Shown one piece after another: positions 6,208-12,947 of a DNA stretch of 12,947 bases (position 1 is the stretch's first letter; the number at the start of each line of letters is the position of its first letter). Origin of the DNA: JBLHKS01 sp047620505 (GTDB taxonomy: Bacteria > Verrucomicrobiota > Verrucomicrobiia > Verrucomicrobiales > DEV007); assembly GCA_047620505.1 (NCBI GenBank), contig JBLHKS010000195.1, positions 1 to 12,947 on the forward strand. The letters run 5' to 3'. The translations under genes and the position numbers were made by a program. The notes beneath the pieces were generated by a model that was not told the origin of the DNA, made no database searches, and saw only the letters and a list, made by a program, of their open reading frames with translations.

Positions 6208-7439
6208 GTCAGCCGCGCCGCATGTTGATTTGTGAGGAAGCGCTCAAAAATCACAATGGACATTGGTTTGAATACAACAAGGCTGTGGTCAGGATGAATC
6301 GCGACGAGGGTGTTAAAGTTGATCTTCTCGCCCACTGTGAAGTCGCTCCCGAAATTGTAGATTCATTGGGAGCTGAGCCGTATTTTGAGTGGACGAATTG
6401 GGATCAAATATACTATCACCCTTCGGCGTGGCGGCGGTATTTGGGAATACTTCGCCACAACTGGCGTGTGTTCCGGGCCATCCGGCGGCGCCTGCGCGAG
6501 TCCGAGCCCTACGACCTTGTCTTCGTGCCGACGGTCGTCATTTTTCATCTGATCGCGTGGTGGTTTCTGGCAACATTCGACCGAGGCCGCAAGGCCCGGC
6601 GGATCGTTCTCCTGATCCGCAACAGCGCGGCCAGCTACGAGTCCGAAGATGGCGCTCCCGTTTTCCCGCGCTCGTCCCGAATCCTGCGCTTCGTTCTGAG
6701 ACGCTACCGGAAACTCTTGGCCAGCGGCCGCGTTCGGTTGACCTCAGACAGCCATCGCTTGGCCGAGGAGTACCGCCAACTGGCTGATGTCGAAGTGACC
6801 GTGGCACCTCATCCATGCCTTCTTCTGACTCCGCGCGAATTGCCCGAACGACCAACTGCCGCCCGCGCCTTAACACTCAGCCTGCTCGGTCCGGCGCGCT
6901 GGGAAAAGGGCGTGCAGGTGCTCTTGGACGCGCTGCGAATTCTGAAGGACAGGTCCGACACACCGCCGATGCGCATCGTTCTTCAGTGGCCGGATCCGGT
7001 CCTCGCGCCCGATGGAGAGGAACTACGTTTGGACGCGGAGGAGTTTCGCGATTCGCCGATCGAGATCGACGTCATCGACAAGTCGTTGACCAGCGAAGCC
7101 TACCAGCAGCTGCTGGCTGATTCAGAAGTCGTCGTTTTGCCTTATCTTCGACAAGCCTACTACGCCCGAATCTCCGGCGTGGCTGTGGAGGCGATGTTGA
7201 TGGGGATCCCGGTCATCTACACGGAGGACACTTGGAATTCGGACATGACTGAGCAATTTGGAGGGGGCCTTGGATTTGAAAGCGAAAACGCGGAGGATCT
7301 CGCTGACGCTTTATTAAAGTCGGCCGCGGGTCTGGAGGGATATCGATCGGCGGCACGCGGACGTGTTCCCGCGGCGCGCGCCCATTTTTCAAAGAAGAAT
7401 TTCCTTGAGGCGCTTTGGGGAACGGAAAACTCCAAATGA
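6204..7439 (+). CDS. GT-B glycosyltransferase (GT4-like), first of four on this strand
   Basis: A 411-residue protein with two Rossmann-like halves. The C-terminal donor-binding half shows LGPARWEKGVQVLLDAL at 228-244, and VVVLPY at 309-314 followed by RISGVAVEAMLMGIPVIY at 322-339, the usual position for the nucleotide-sugar site of GT4-type enzymes. The classical EX7E is not clear; only the second Glu (E329) is in place, so the acceptor or donor may differ from common family members. A hydrophobic run at about 110-124 (VVIFHLIAWWFLATF) may lie against the membrane. I chose the ATG at 6204, which gives an ATGA overlap with the FkbM gene, over the in-frame ATG at 6192. Predicted role: adding a sugar to a lipid-linked glycan on the cytoplasmic face. 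Donor sugar unknown. Confidence 0.85.
   Translation: MSQPRRMLICEEALKNHNGHWFEYNKAVVRMNRDEGVKVDLLAHCEVAPEIVDSLGAEPYFEWTNWDQIYYHPSAWRRYLGILRHNWRVFRAIRRRLRESEPYDLVFVPTVVIFHLIAWWFLATFDRGRKARRIVLLIRNSAASYESEDGAPVFPRSSRILRFVLRRYRKLLASGRVRLTSDSHRLAEEYRQLADVEVTVAPHPCLLLTPRELPERPTAARALTLSLLGPARWEKGVQVLLDALRILKDRSDTPPMRIVLQWPDPVLAPDGEELRLDAEEFRDSPIEIDVIDKSLTSEAYQQLLADSEVVVLPYLRQAYYARISGVAVEAMLMGIPVIYTEDTWNSDMTEQFGGGLGFESENAEDLADALLKSAAGLEGYRSAARGRVPAARAHFSKKNFLEALWGTENSK
7103..7116. repeat. 14-bp palindrome, copy 1
   Basis: CCAGCAGCTGCTGG is its own reverse complement. It encodes the QQLL stretch of the first glycosyltransferase (residues 301-304). The same sequence returns at 8473 and 9903, and a 13-base version starts at 10851. 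Confidence 0.9.
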
Positions 7440-8590
7440 AGCGCCAGCTGCTCGTATTTTCGACCAACTCGCTGGGAGGCATCGCGGAGCATGCTTATTT
7501 GCAATGTCAGGCGATTGCGGAACAGGGTTGGTCTGTAACCTTGCTTGCGCCACCTGACTTTCTGGCCGGCAAATCGCTGCCTGACGGAGTGGAGCGGCGC
7601 TCGCTGCTTCGGGAACCCCGCGGACGATGGGCAACTTGGCGGCGATTGCGATTTGCCTGGGTAATCTTGGCTAACCATTTTATTCTCGCGGCGATTGCTG
7701 TAAAAATCAGGCCGACGGCAATTCTCATCTCCGCATACGCGGAATATCTCTCGCCTCTCTGGTTCTGGGTTCAATGGCTTGGAAGCTGGTTAGGACGATG
7801 CCCAATCCTTGCAAATCTACACGATCCGGTTCGCGACTATGAGGTTGGCCCTGGGTGGTGGCATCGCCTCTCAGTAGGACTTGCGTACGTTCCCCTACGA
7901 AGCGTGGTCATTCATCAGGAAACTGTCACAGAGTTGTCAATTCCGGACAACGTGCGGGTGGTTTCCGCTCCGCATGGAGTCTACCAAATAGCCGAAGCAT
8001 CCGAATCGCCCGAAGAAATTCGAGCCGCCTGGGGTGCCACTGCGGATCACCATGTGTTTCTGGCTTTTGGTTATGTGCGCGACAATAAACGCATCGATTT
8101 AATGCTTGAGGCGATGGTCGATCATTCAACGACTTTTCTCACCATTATCGGCGAGACTGCCACGGATGGAGCGCGTAATCATGAATTCTATCGCAAACGC
8201 GCCAAGGAACTGGGAGTCGAGGACCGAGTCTATTCTTCGGATGAGTTTACGCCAGACGAACGAATTGGCTCGATCTTCAACGCAGCTGATTCGGTTCTGC
8301 TTGCTTATGATCAAAGCTTTCGTTCTCAGAGTGGTGTCCTTAATCTTGCTGCCGCCTGCCATAAGCCGATTCTCGCTTCATCCGGCCCGAGCCCGCTTCT
8401 GGAGTCAGTTCGCGACTTCGATCTGGGTGTCTTCGTCTCTCCCGGTTCCAGCAAGCGACTGTCCGAGGGCATCCAGCAGCTGCTGGAAGATCCACCGATG
8501 CCCAAGTGGGAGGCCTATGCCAGATCCGCCTCTTGGTCAAAAAACGCAGAGGCGGTGATTTCCGAGATTGATGAACTCAATCGAGGTTAG
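7436..8590 (+). CDS. GT-B glycosyltransferase (GT4-like), second
   Basis: A 384-residue glycosyltransferase. The acceptor half opens with LGGIAEHAYLQCQAIAEQGW at 13-32, typical of GT4 enzymes (a GG loop followed by a helix), and HDPVRDY at 129-135. The donor half begins near VFLAFGYVRDNKRIDLMLEA at 207-226 and has TIIGE at 236-240, ADSVLLAYDQSFRSQSGVLN at 284-303 and PILAS at 311-315. The Glu pair of EX7E is not conserved; the corresponding region reads FRSQSGVLNLAA. I chose the ATG at 7436, giving ATGA overlap with the previous stop, over the in-frame ATG at 7415. Its 3' end overlaps a small ORF by 20 bases. Predicted to extend a surface glycan; donor and linkage are not readable. Confidence 0.83.
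   Translation: MKRQLLVFSTNSLGGIAEHAYLQCQAIAEQGWSVTLLAPPDFLAGKSLPDGVERRSLLREPRGRWATWRRLRFAWVILANHFILAAIAVKIRPTAILISAYAEYLSPLWFWVQWLGSWLGRCPILANLHDPVRDYEVGPGWWHRLSVGLAYVPLRSVVIHQETVTELSIPDNVRVVSAPHGVYQIAEASESPEEIRAAWGATADHHVFLAFGYVRDNKRIDLMLEAMVDHSTTFLTIIGETATDGARNHEFYRKRAKELGVEDRVYSSDEFTPDERIGSIFNAADSVLLAYDQSFRSQSGVLNLAAACHKPILASSGPSPLLESVRDFDLGVFVSPGSSKRLSEGIQQLLEDPPMPKWEAYARSASWSKNAEAVISEIDELNRG
8473..8486. repeat. 14-bp palindrome, copy 2
   Basis: CCAGCAGCTGCTGG again, in the same codon phase, encoding QQLL at residues 347-350 of the second glycosyltransferase. Confidence 0.9.
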
Positions 8591-8744
8591 CGATATTCTT
8601 GGAAAACTTCGGCAGGACTGGCGGTTTTGGGACGGGTTCCACAATTGGACCGTTCCGTCGAAAGATGTGGAGCCATTCACTATCGGCGTTGGCTCGACTG
8701 CCCGAATTGTTGGGCGGCAAAATCGCGATCTGACCTCGATCTGA
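8571..8744 (+). pseudogene. 57-codon ORF, possibly the truncated N-terminus of a methyltransferase
   Basis: An ATG at 8571 overlaps the end of the second glycosyltransferase by 20 bases and opens a 57-codon frame that fills the gap before the next gene. The peptide contains LRQDWRFWDGFHNWTVP at 13-29, VEPFTIGVGSTARIVGRQNR at 33-52 and ends DLTSI. The beta-rich segment after HNW is reminiscent of the region before the SAM fold in some FkbM-type methyltransferases, but no SAM motif is present and the similarity is from memory only. It ends inside an 11-bp tandem repeat. Without one repeat unit the frame would read on to DLTYKL and stop at a TGA overlapping the next ATG (ATGA), like other junctions in this run. 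It may be a remnant of a deleted gene, a small coupling peptide, or spacer. Confidence 0.45.
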
Positions 8745-8748
8745 CCTA
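8727..8748. repeat. 11-bp tandem duplication
   Basis: GATCTGACCT occurs at 8727-8736 and 8738-8747, an 11-base period. Eleven is not a multiple of three, and the TGA that ends the small ORF lies inside the second copy. Removing one unit moves the stop to overlap the downstream ATG at 8755. Confidence 0.9.
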
Positions 8749-8754
8749 TAAGCT

Positions 8755-9456
8755 ATGAAGTGGCATGTCGATGAAGTTATTGAGCGGGGCTGGGTCCGAA
8801 ATGCGGCCGGGGAGCAATTACCGGTGATCGGATCAGTCAGCCGCGAAGAAGCGCATGTTCTAGGAGAACTGATTGTCGAAAATGGGTTTCAACGAGGAAT
8901 CGAGACTGGAATCGCACACGGAATCAGCACGCTTGCCTTGGCCGAGGCCTTCAGTGAGACCGGTGGTTCGATGATCGGTTTCGATCCGTGCCAGCAAACA
9001 AATCACGGCGATTCGGCCTTGGAGACTCTAAATGAATATTCTTTGGATTCCGTCTTTGAACTCCGGCGAGAGCCCGCACAGACCGGTATCGCGAAACTGG
9101 AGCGCGAATCGCCGGTCGATTTTGTGTTTATCGACGATGTTCACAATTTTCAGCACCGATTCGTTACTTTCTTCCTCGTAGATCAACTTTTGCGAGTTGG
9201 CGGCGTCATCGCGTTTCACGATCTCTGGCTTCCATCGATATAAAAGTTGCTGCGTTTTATCAATACGCTGGGTTCTTACGAAATGATCCTGACGCCCGCT
9301 GCTCAGCCGTCCAAAAGCGTAAAATTGCGGCGTCTGGCGGCGCTCGCCAAAGCCAAACCTTATTCGTATTGGTGGCCAAATGGCTTCTCAAATCTGTTGG
9401 TGTTACGCAAGATCGGCGAGGCCCCAACTGATTTTCTGTGGTTTCGCAACTTTTGA
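8755..9456 (+). pseudogene. Class I SAM-dependent methyltransferase split by an in-frame TAA
   Basis: The frame from the ATG at 8755 encodes a SAM-dependent methyltransferase resembling Methyltransf_24. Motif I is GIETGIAHGISTLALAEAF at 48-66, motif II is MIGFDPC at 73-79, VDFVFIDDVHNF lies at 121-132 and GGVIAFHDLWLPSI at 149-162. A TAA at 9241-9243 stops it there, at 162 residues. The same frame then runs open for 70 more codons (KLLRFINTLGSYEMIL and onward) to TGA at 9454-9456. That continuation is what relatives have after the FHD...PS block, a helix beginning KxLRF. Total intended length is about 233 residues. A sense codon one base away, such as CAA, GAA or AAA, would repair it. Either a nonsense mutation or a sequence error. 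It probably methylated a sugar of the glycan. The 162-residue product could fold only partly. Confidence 0.82.
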
Positions 9457-9462
9457 TCAGAT

Positions 9463-10089
9463 ATGCGGGTTAGAATTCTGGGAGGACCGTTTCGTGGCGC
9501 GCCAATGCGATTGGCGCTACGAGGTTCAAAACGAAAAATCCTCGGCGTGTACGAACATGAATTGACGCCGTGGTGGCGAAAGGTTCTTACGACCGCGGAG
9601 GTACTTTTCGATGTAGGCGCAGGCGACGGCTATTTTACCTACGGCGTGGCGCATCGACTCGCCAAACGCGGCGTTCAGCCGAAAATCATCGCTTTCGAGC
9701 CGGGAATGGACGCCGTCGGCCTGACGGAAGCCTCAAATTGGCGGGCCTATCGCGAAGTTGAATTCGAGTTTGTGCCAAAGTTAGTAGGAGCCACCGACAA
9801 CGACGAGATGGTTACGCTGGATCGCTGGGACAACGCGCATGAAATCGAGACGATTGTCAAAGTCGATGTCGAAGGCGCCGAGGTCGACGTTCTGGAAGGA
9901 GCCCAGCAGCTGCTGGCGCGGACGAACACTCACTGGGTCGTCGAGGTTCATGGACGCGAGCTGATCGAACCGGTTTCCGCGAAGTTCGAACAAGCGGAGC
10001 GCGAGTTTGCGCTGATTGAACCTCGGCCGCATCCGACTTTCGGCGCTGAAGCGCGGGGAATGTGGACCGGCTGGATCGTTACAGAATGA
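9463..10089 (+). CDS. FkbM-family SAM-dependent methyltransferase (second copy)
   Basis: A 208-residue, compact FkbM-type enzyme. After an N-terminal beta region ending in ILGVYEHELTPWW (26-38), motif I is LFDVGAGDGYFTYG at 48-61, the next strand is IIAFEPG at 75-81, TLDRWDN lies at 118-124, and the signature IVKVDVEGAEVDVLEGAQQ runs from 131 to 149. EVHGREL at 161-167 corresponds to EVHP in the first copy. The two FkbM proteins share these motifs but differ in their N-terminal halves, so they are not recent duplicates. The YEHEL...PWW segment marks a subgroup with a short N-terminus. It starts six bases after the TGA of the split methyltransferase with no clear Shine-Dalgarno, and ends in an ATGA overlap with the next gene. 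Probable glycan O-methylation; target unknown. Confidence 0.88.
   Translation: MRVRILGGPFRGAPMRLALRGSKRKILGVYEHELTPWWRKVLTTAEVLFDVGAGDGYFTYGVAHRLAKRGVQPKIIAFEPGMDAVGLTEASNWRAYREVEFEFVPKLVGATDNDEMVTLDRWDNAHEIETIVKVDVEGAEVDVLEGAQQLLARTNTHWVVEVHGRELIEPVSAKFEQAEREFALIEPRPHPTFGAEARGMWTGWIVTE
9903..9916. repeat. 14-bp palindrome, copy 3
   Basis: CCAGCAGCTGCTGG in the same codon phase, encoding QQLL at residues 148-151 of the second FkbM methyltransferase, a protein unrelated to the glycosyltransferases that carry the other copies. Confidence 0.9.
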
Positions 10090-11300
10090 AACGTTGGATT
10101 TGCAGCCAAATCGGTGCGCGCGAGCACTACGCGATTCCGCGAGCCTTGCATCGCGAAGCGCGTTTGGAGCGGCTGGTGACTGATCTCTGGTTCGGTCTAG
10201 GCAAACAGCGAATGCTCAGCAAGTTGGGATCCGCCGGGCGTCGTCTCGCAGGCCGTTGGCGTTCCGGCATTCAGGACGCGCAGGTGTCAGCTTTTCCGAT
10301 TGGCGGTTTACGTTGGGCGGCGGCGGCGCATCGAAAGCGTGGTGAAGATCTCTATCGCCTGTTCACCGAGCAAGGTGCCTGGTTCGGTAAAAAGACAGCT
10401 CGGATTCTCCAATCTTCGCCGGAGGAAACAATTTTTTTCAGCTACGATACCGGGTTTCTGGAAGCAGGCCGAGCGGCGAAAGAGCGCGGAATTCCATCAG
10501 TCGTTTGCCAGATGGATCCGGGGCGTTTCGAGATCGAACTGGTCCAGGAAGAGGCGAAGCACTGGCCGCGATGGGAGGCTGATCAGCTCAGCGTACCGGA
10601 AGTTTTTCACGGACGACGCGATGAGGAATGGGCCGTAGCTGACCGCGTGATTTGCAACTCGGATTGGACGCGAACAGCGCTGATTGAGCAAGGCGTTCCA
10701 GCGGAGAAAACCGCGGTGATCCCGCTTTGTTTCGAGCCTCCGGAGAGCAACTGGCAACGTCCTGACAAACCTACTAGCGAGCCGCTGGAAGTTCTTTGGC
10801 TCGGGCTCGTGATTCTTCGAAAAGGCATTCAATATTTGATCGAAGCAGCTCAGCAGCTGCTGGACGAAAACGTTCGGATCACGGTGGTCGGACCGGTTGG
10901 CATTTCAGAATATGGATTGAAGTCCGCACCGCCAAATCTGCGATTTACTGGGGCTAAGCCGCGTTCAGAGGTCGCTGAAATATATCGTTCAGCTGACGTT
11001 TTTGTCCTGCCGACGATCTCGGACGGTTTTGCGATCACTCAACTCGAGGCGATGGCTTACGGCCTGCCGGTGATCGCCACGCCGAACTGCGGGAAGGTTG
11101 TTGTCGAAGGCGAAAACGGTTTTATCACGCCAGCGCGCGATGCCGATACCCTGGCAAATCGAATTGGCGAGCTGGTGAGTGATCGCGATCTGCTCGCTCG
11201 GATGTCAGAAGCGGCGCGCCAAACCGCGGGTCAGTTTGGCGTCGAACGGCTGACCAGGGAATTGACCACGTTGGAGGAGAGCCTGTGCGAATCGGTCTGA
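10086..11300 (+). CDS. GT4-family glycosyltransferase, third
   Basis: A 404-residue GT-B fold enzyme. The acceptor half includes FFSYDTGFLEAGRAAKERG at 117-135, a helix-capping region typical of the family, and DRVICNSDWTRTALIEQGV at 186-204. The donor half carries LEVLWLGLVILRKGIQYLIE at 234-253, ITVVGP at 265-270, and SDGFAITQLEAMAYGLPVIA at 312-331, then GENGFI at 342-347. The EX7E site reads D313-x7-E321, with Asp for the first Glu, a conservative change. The start is the ATG at 10086 in an ATGA overlap; an in-frame ATG at 10062 would add eight residues and is less likely. The 3' end overlaps the next gene by 16 bases. It would transfer a sugar from a nucleotide donor during glycan assembly; donor unknown. 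Confidence 0.9.
   Translation: MKRWICSQIGAREHYAIPRALHREARLERLVTDLWFGLGKQRMLSKLGSAGRRLAGRWRSGIQDAQVSAFPIGGLRWAAAAHRKRGEDLYRLFTEQGAWFGKKTARILQSSPEETIFFSYDTGFLEAGRAAKERGIPSVVCQMDPGRFEIELVQEEAKHWPRWEADQLSVPEVFHGRRDEEWAVADRVICNSDWTRTALIEQGVPAEKTAVIPLCFEPPESNWQRPDKPTSEPLEVLWLGLVILRKGIQYLIEAAQQLLDENVRITVVGPVGISEYGLKSAPPNLRFTGAKPRSEVAEIYRSADVFVLPTISDGFAITQLEAMAYGLPVIATPNCGKVVVEGENGFITPARDADTLANRIGELVSDRDLLARMSEAARQTAGQFGVERLTRELTTLEESLCESV
10851..10862. repeat. 12-bp palindrome, copy 4 of the CAGCAGCTGCTG element
   Basis: CAGCAGCTGCTG followed by G; the outer C of the 14-bp form is T here. It again encodes QQLL (residues 256-259) in the third glycosyltransferase. Confidence 0.9.
11273..11281 (+). 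promoter_or_regulatory. Shine-Dalgarno GGAGGAGAG for the GTG-started glycosyltransferase
   Basis: GGAGG at 11273-11277 ends seven bases before the GTG at 11285. It is the strongest ribosome binding site seen in the cluster, and it supports the GTG as the true start although the previous gene is still being read. Confidence 0.7.
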
Positions 11301-12403
11301 TTTTTCACAACTTCGGTGGCTACCACGTCGCTCGCCTTCGCGGCGCGGCTCAGGTCGCGAGGGAACGCGGATGGACCATCGAAGGGATCGAGATCGAGCA
11401 ATCTACAACCGAGCATCCTTGGGGAGCGATCGTCGCCGACGACGAGTTGGTAAAGCACACTGTGGAGCCTGGAGACGCCAAGCTAAGCCGGTTTTTGAGT
11501 GATCAGAATTTCGACGCGCTCGCCATTCCGGGCTGGGGCTTTTCCTACTCACGCAAAGCTCTCGCGTGGTGTCGACGCAATCGGAAACCGGCAGTTCTGA
11601 TGAGCGAATCCAAGTTTAACGACGAGCCTCGATCATGGTGGAAAGAGTGGCTCAAATCCGGTCTCGTTCGCCAATTTTCGAGCGCAATTGTCGGCGCGCA
11701 AGCCCATGAAGATTACCTTGTCAGGCTAGGCATGGAGCGATCCTCGATTCATCGGGGTTACGACATTGTGGACAACGACTACTTCGCGAAAGGGGCAGAT
11801 GAAGCGCGCGAAAACCCAGCAACTGCTCGGGCTCGGACCCCGGCGATCCCTGGAAGGCCATTCTTTCTCAGCGCCTCACGATTCATTGAAAGGAAGAACC
11901 TGGAAACTCTGTTGTACGCCTACGCTGAGTATCTCAATCAGGCTGGCGACGACTACTGGGAGTTGATTCTGGCCGGAAGCGGTCAAACTGAACCTCGCCT
12001 CTTTGTTCTAGCTCGAGAACTCAAGTTGGAGGGGAAAATCTCGTTTCCAGGTTTCATCAGTTACAAAGAAATGCCAGCCTGGTATGGCTTAGCTGGCGGT
12101 TTCGTTCATCCGGCTCGGGCAGAGCAGTGGGGACTCGTCGTCAATGAGGCGATGGCAGCTGGTTTGCCCGTGGCTGTGTCTCGAACTTGCGGCTGTTTTC
12201 CAGAGTTAATTGACGAAGGGAAAACTGGGTACGGTTTCAATCCCGGGAGCGTTTCTGAACTCGCTGAGTTACTGATCAAGATCGCCAAAAACGATCAATT
12301 CACAATGGCGCTAGCAGGCAGACGGCACGTCGCGGACAAATTTGGTCCACACCATTTTGGAAAGGGTTTGCTCAAAGCGGTTGAGGCTTCAATCGATCAA
12401 TGA
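11285..12403 (+). CDS. GT4-family glycosyltransferase, fourth, GTG start
   Basis: A 372-residue GT-B enzyme beginning MRIGLIFHNFGGYHVARLRG, the usual first strand and glycine loop. The central part has VGAQAHEDYLVRLGM at 136-150 and a domain-linker region RGYDIVDNDYF at 157-167. The donor half shows FFLSASRFIERKNLETLLYA at 193-212, LILAGSG at 227-233, and HPARAEQWGLVVNEAMAAGL at 275-294, giving a full EX7E pair (E280 and E288), followed by PELIDEGKTGYGF at 306-318. GTG at 11285 is the start because it has a good ribosome binding site and no earlier ATG fits. It overlaps the third glycosyltransferase by 16 bases. Its stop lies inside the 3' end of the convergent gene. This is the last gene of the plus-strand run in the window. 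Confidence 0.9.
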   Translation: MRIGLIFHNFGGYHVARLRGAAQVARERGWTIEGIEIEQSTTEHPWGAIVADDELVKHTVEPGDAKLSRFLSDQNFDALAIPGWGFSYSRKALAWCRRNRKPAVLMSESKFNDEPRSWWKEWLKSGLVRQFSSAIVGAQAHEDYLVRLGMERSSIHRGYDIVDNDYFAKGADEARENPATARARTPAIPGRPFFLSASRFIERKNLETLLYAYAEYLNQAGDDYWELILAGSGQTEPRLFVLARELKLEGKISFPGFISYKEMPAWYGLAGGFVHPARAEQWGLVVNEAMAAGLPVAVSRTCGCFPELIDEGKTGYGFNPGSVSELAELLIKIAKNDQFTMALAGRRHVADKFGPHHFGKGLLKAVEASIDQ

Positions 12404-12947
12404 GTGGTAGAGACGAGCCTGCTGGTCCGCGTTTTTCTCTAAAGAAAACCGGCGTTGTACGAATAGCCGAATCTGCTCGCGAAGGGCTTTTCGCTCACCG
12501 GGTGATTTCTCAAGAATTCGATTTAAGGCCTCCCGAATATCGCCCTCAATCGGGCTAAGCCTAATTGCGATATTCTCTTGGAATGCTTCCGGCAAATTGC
12601 ATCCATTGCTTATCATTGGAATCAGACCAACTGCCATTGACTCAATTAGCGCGACTGGGAATCCCTCGCTTTCAGACGGAAGCACAAAGTAGGTGCAAGT
12701 GTTCAAAATATCGAACTTATCTTGCCCGTAAACCGGCTCCACGTACCGAATATTAATAGGCTGATTGTGAAGAATTCGTTTCAAATCAGCCAGTTCACCG
12801 TCATCATTTCCGATGATCACCAACTCGAATCCAGCCAGATTGGCGAGCTCTGAAGCTAGCCAAGCCCGTGCCAGTGGCAGGACGCCTTTTTTTGGATGAA
12901 GCCGCCCCATGAAGACGACTCGAACCGGATCCGTCCCACCAGCAACT
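12389..12947 (-). CDS. GT4-family glycosyltransferase, C-terminal part, runs off the window
   Basis: The frame is open from the right edge and ends at TGA 12391-12389, giving 185 codons of the donor-binding half. VRVVFMGRLHPKKGVLPLAR is the start of that domain, VIIGNDDGEL follows, and SESEGFPVALIESMAVGLIP holds a complete EX7E pair. The acceptor half and the start codon lie beyond 12947. The internal ATG that begins MGRLHPKKG is not the start, because conserved sequence continues upstream of it. It converges on the plus-strand operon with a 15-base tail-to-tail overlap. It probably belongs to the same or an adjacent glycan locus, read from a promoter outside the window. Confidence 0.9.
   Translation of the reverse strand, partial: VAGGTDPVRVVFMGRLHPKKGVLPLARAWLASELANLAGFELVIIGNDDGELADLKRILHNQPINIRYVEPVYGQDKFDILNTCTYFVLPSESEGFPVALIESMAVGLIPMISNGCNLPEAFQENIAIRLSPIEGDIREALNRILEKSPGERKALREQIRLFVQRRFSLEKNADQQARLYHSLID

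Noticed and set aside
7104..7116. CAGCAGCTGCTGG as an E. coli-type Chi site
   Set aside because: Chi is GCTGGTGG; this contains GCTGCTGG, one base different, and the organism's own Chi sequence is unknown.
7217..7774. 185-codon minus-strand ORF across two glycosyltransferases
   Set aside because: It spans the 3' end of one well-supported gene and the 5' end of the next on the other strand, and its peptide has no motif.

Overview
The window looks like bacterial accessory DNA, probably from a metagenome or a draft assembly. It has three blocks that do not fit together as one natural locus. No rRNA, tRNA, CRISPR array or insertion sequence was seen. The organism cannot be fixed. The mix of a STAND NTPase with TPR repeats, a NodU-type carbamoyltransferase and many FkbM methyltransferases is familiar from large free-living genomes such as Verrucomicrobiota, Planctomycetota, Cyanobacteria or Proteobacteria. 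That is only a weak guess.

Block 1 (27 to about 3225, minus strand) is a GC-rich STAND/NLR-like NTPase. Spot counts gave 40/60 G+C at 2161-2220 and 43/60 at 1141-1200. It has an N-terminal DUF4062-like domain, a P-loop NTPase core and a long TPR-like C-terminal half. It is broken twice. Its first residues are replaced by another gene, and a 16-bp tandem duplication at 1553-1584 shifts the frame, so it now reads as two overlapping ORFs.

Block 2 (about 3226-3782, minus strand) is a fragment of under 600 bp with lower GC (32/60 at 3301-3360). It holds the last 63 codons of a sugar C-methyltransferase coupled by an ATGA overlap to the first ~123 codons of a GDP-fucose-synthase-like SDR. The SDR is cut before its catalytic Tyr/Lys and runs in frame into the STAND gene. 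The methyltransferase is cut three bases from the start codon of a gene on the opposite strand.

Block 3 (3785-12403, plus strand) is a tightly packed run of surface-glycan genes: carbamoyltransferase, FkbM methyltransferase, two GT-B glycosyltransferases, a ~57-codon fragment, a SAM methyltransferase split by an in-frame TAA, a second FkbM methyltransferase, and two more GT4 glycosyltransferases. Most junctions are ATGA or short overlaps, which suggests one co-translated transcript. A fifth glycosyltransferase (12389-12947, minus) converges on it and leaves the window. Together these genes would build a polysaccharide or glycan decorated by methylation and carbamoylation. No initiating transferase, flippase or polymerase is present here, so the cluster is incomplete.

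The most notable result is the density of lesions: two sharp gene-to-gene breakpoints, two out-of-frame short tandem duplications, one in-frame stop and one in-frame 15-bp triplication. Either the contig is chimeric with local errors, or this is a strongly rearranged and decaying locus. No stretch over 300 bases lacks a gene or gene remnant. Positions 1-26 are a short 3' flank in which nothing was recognised.
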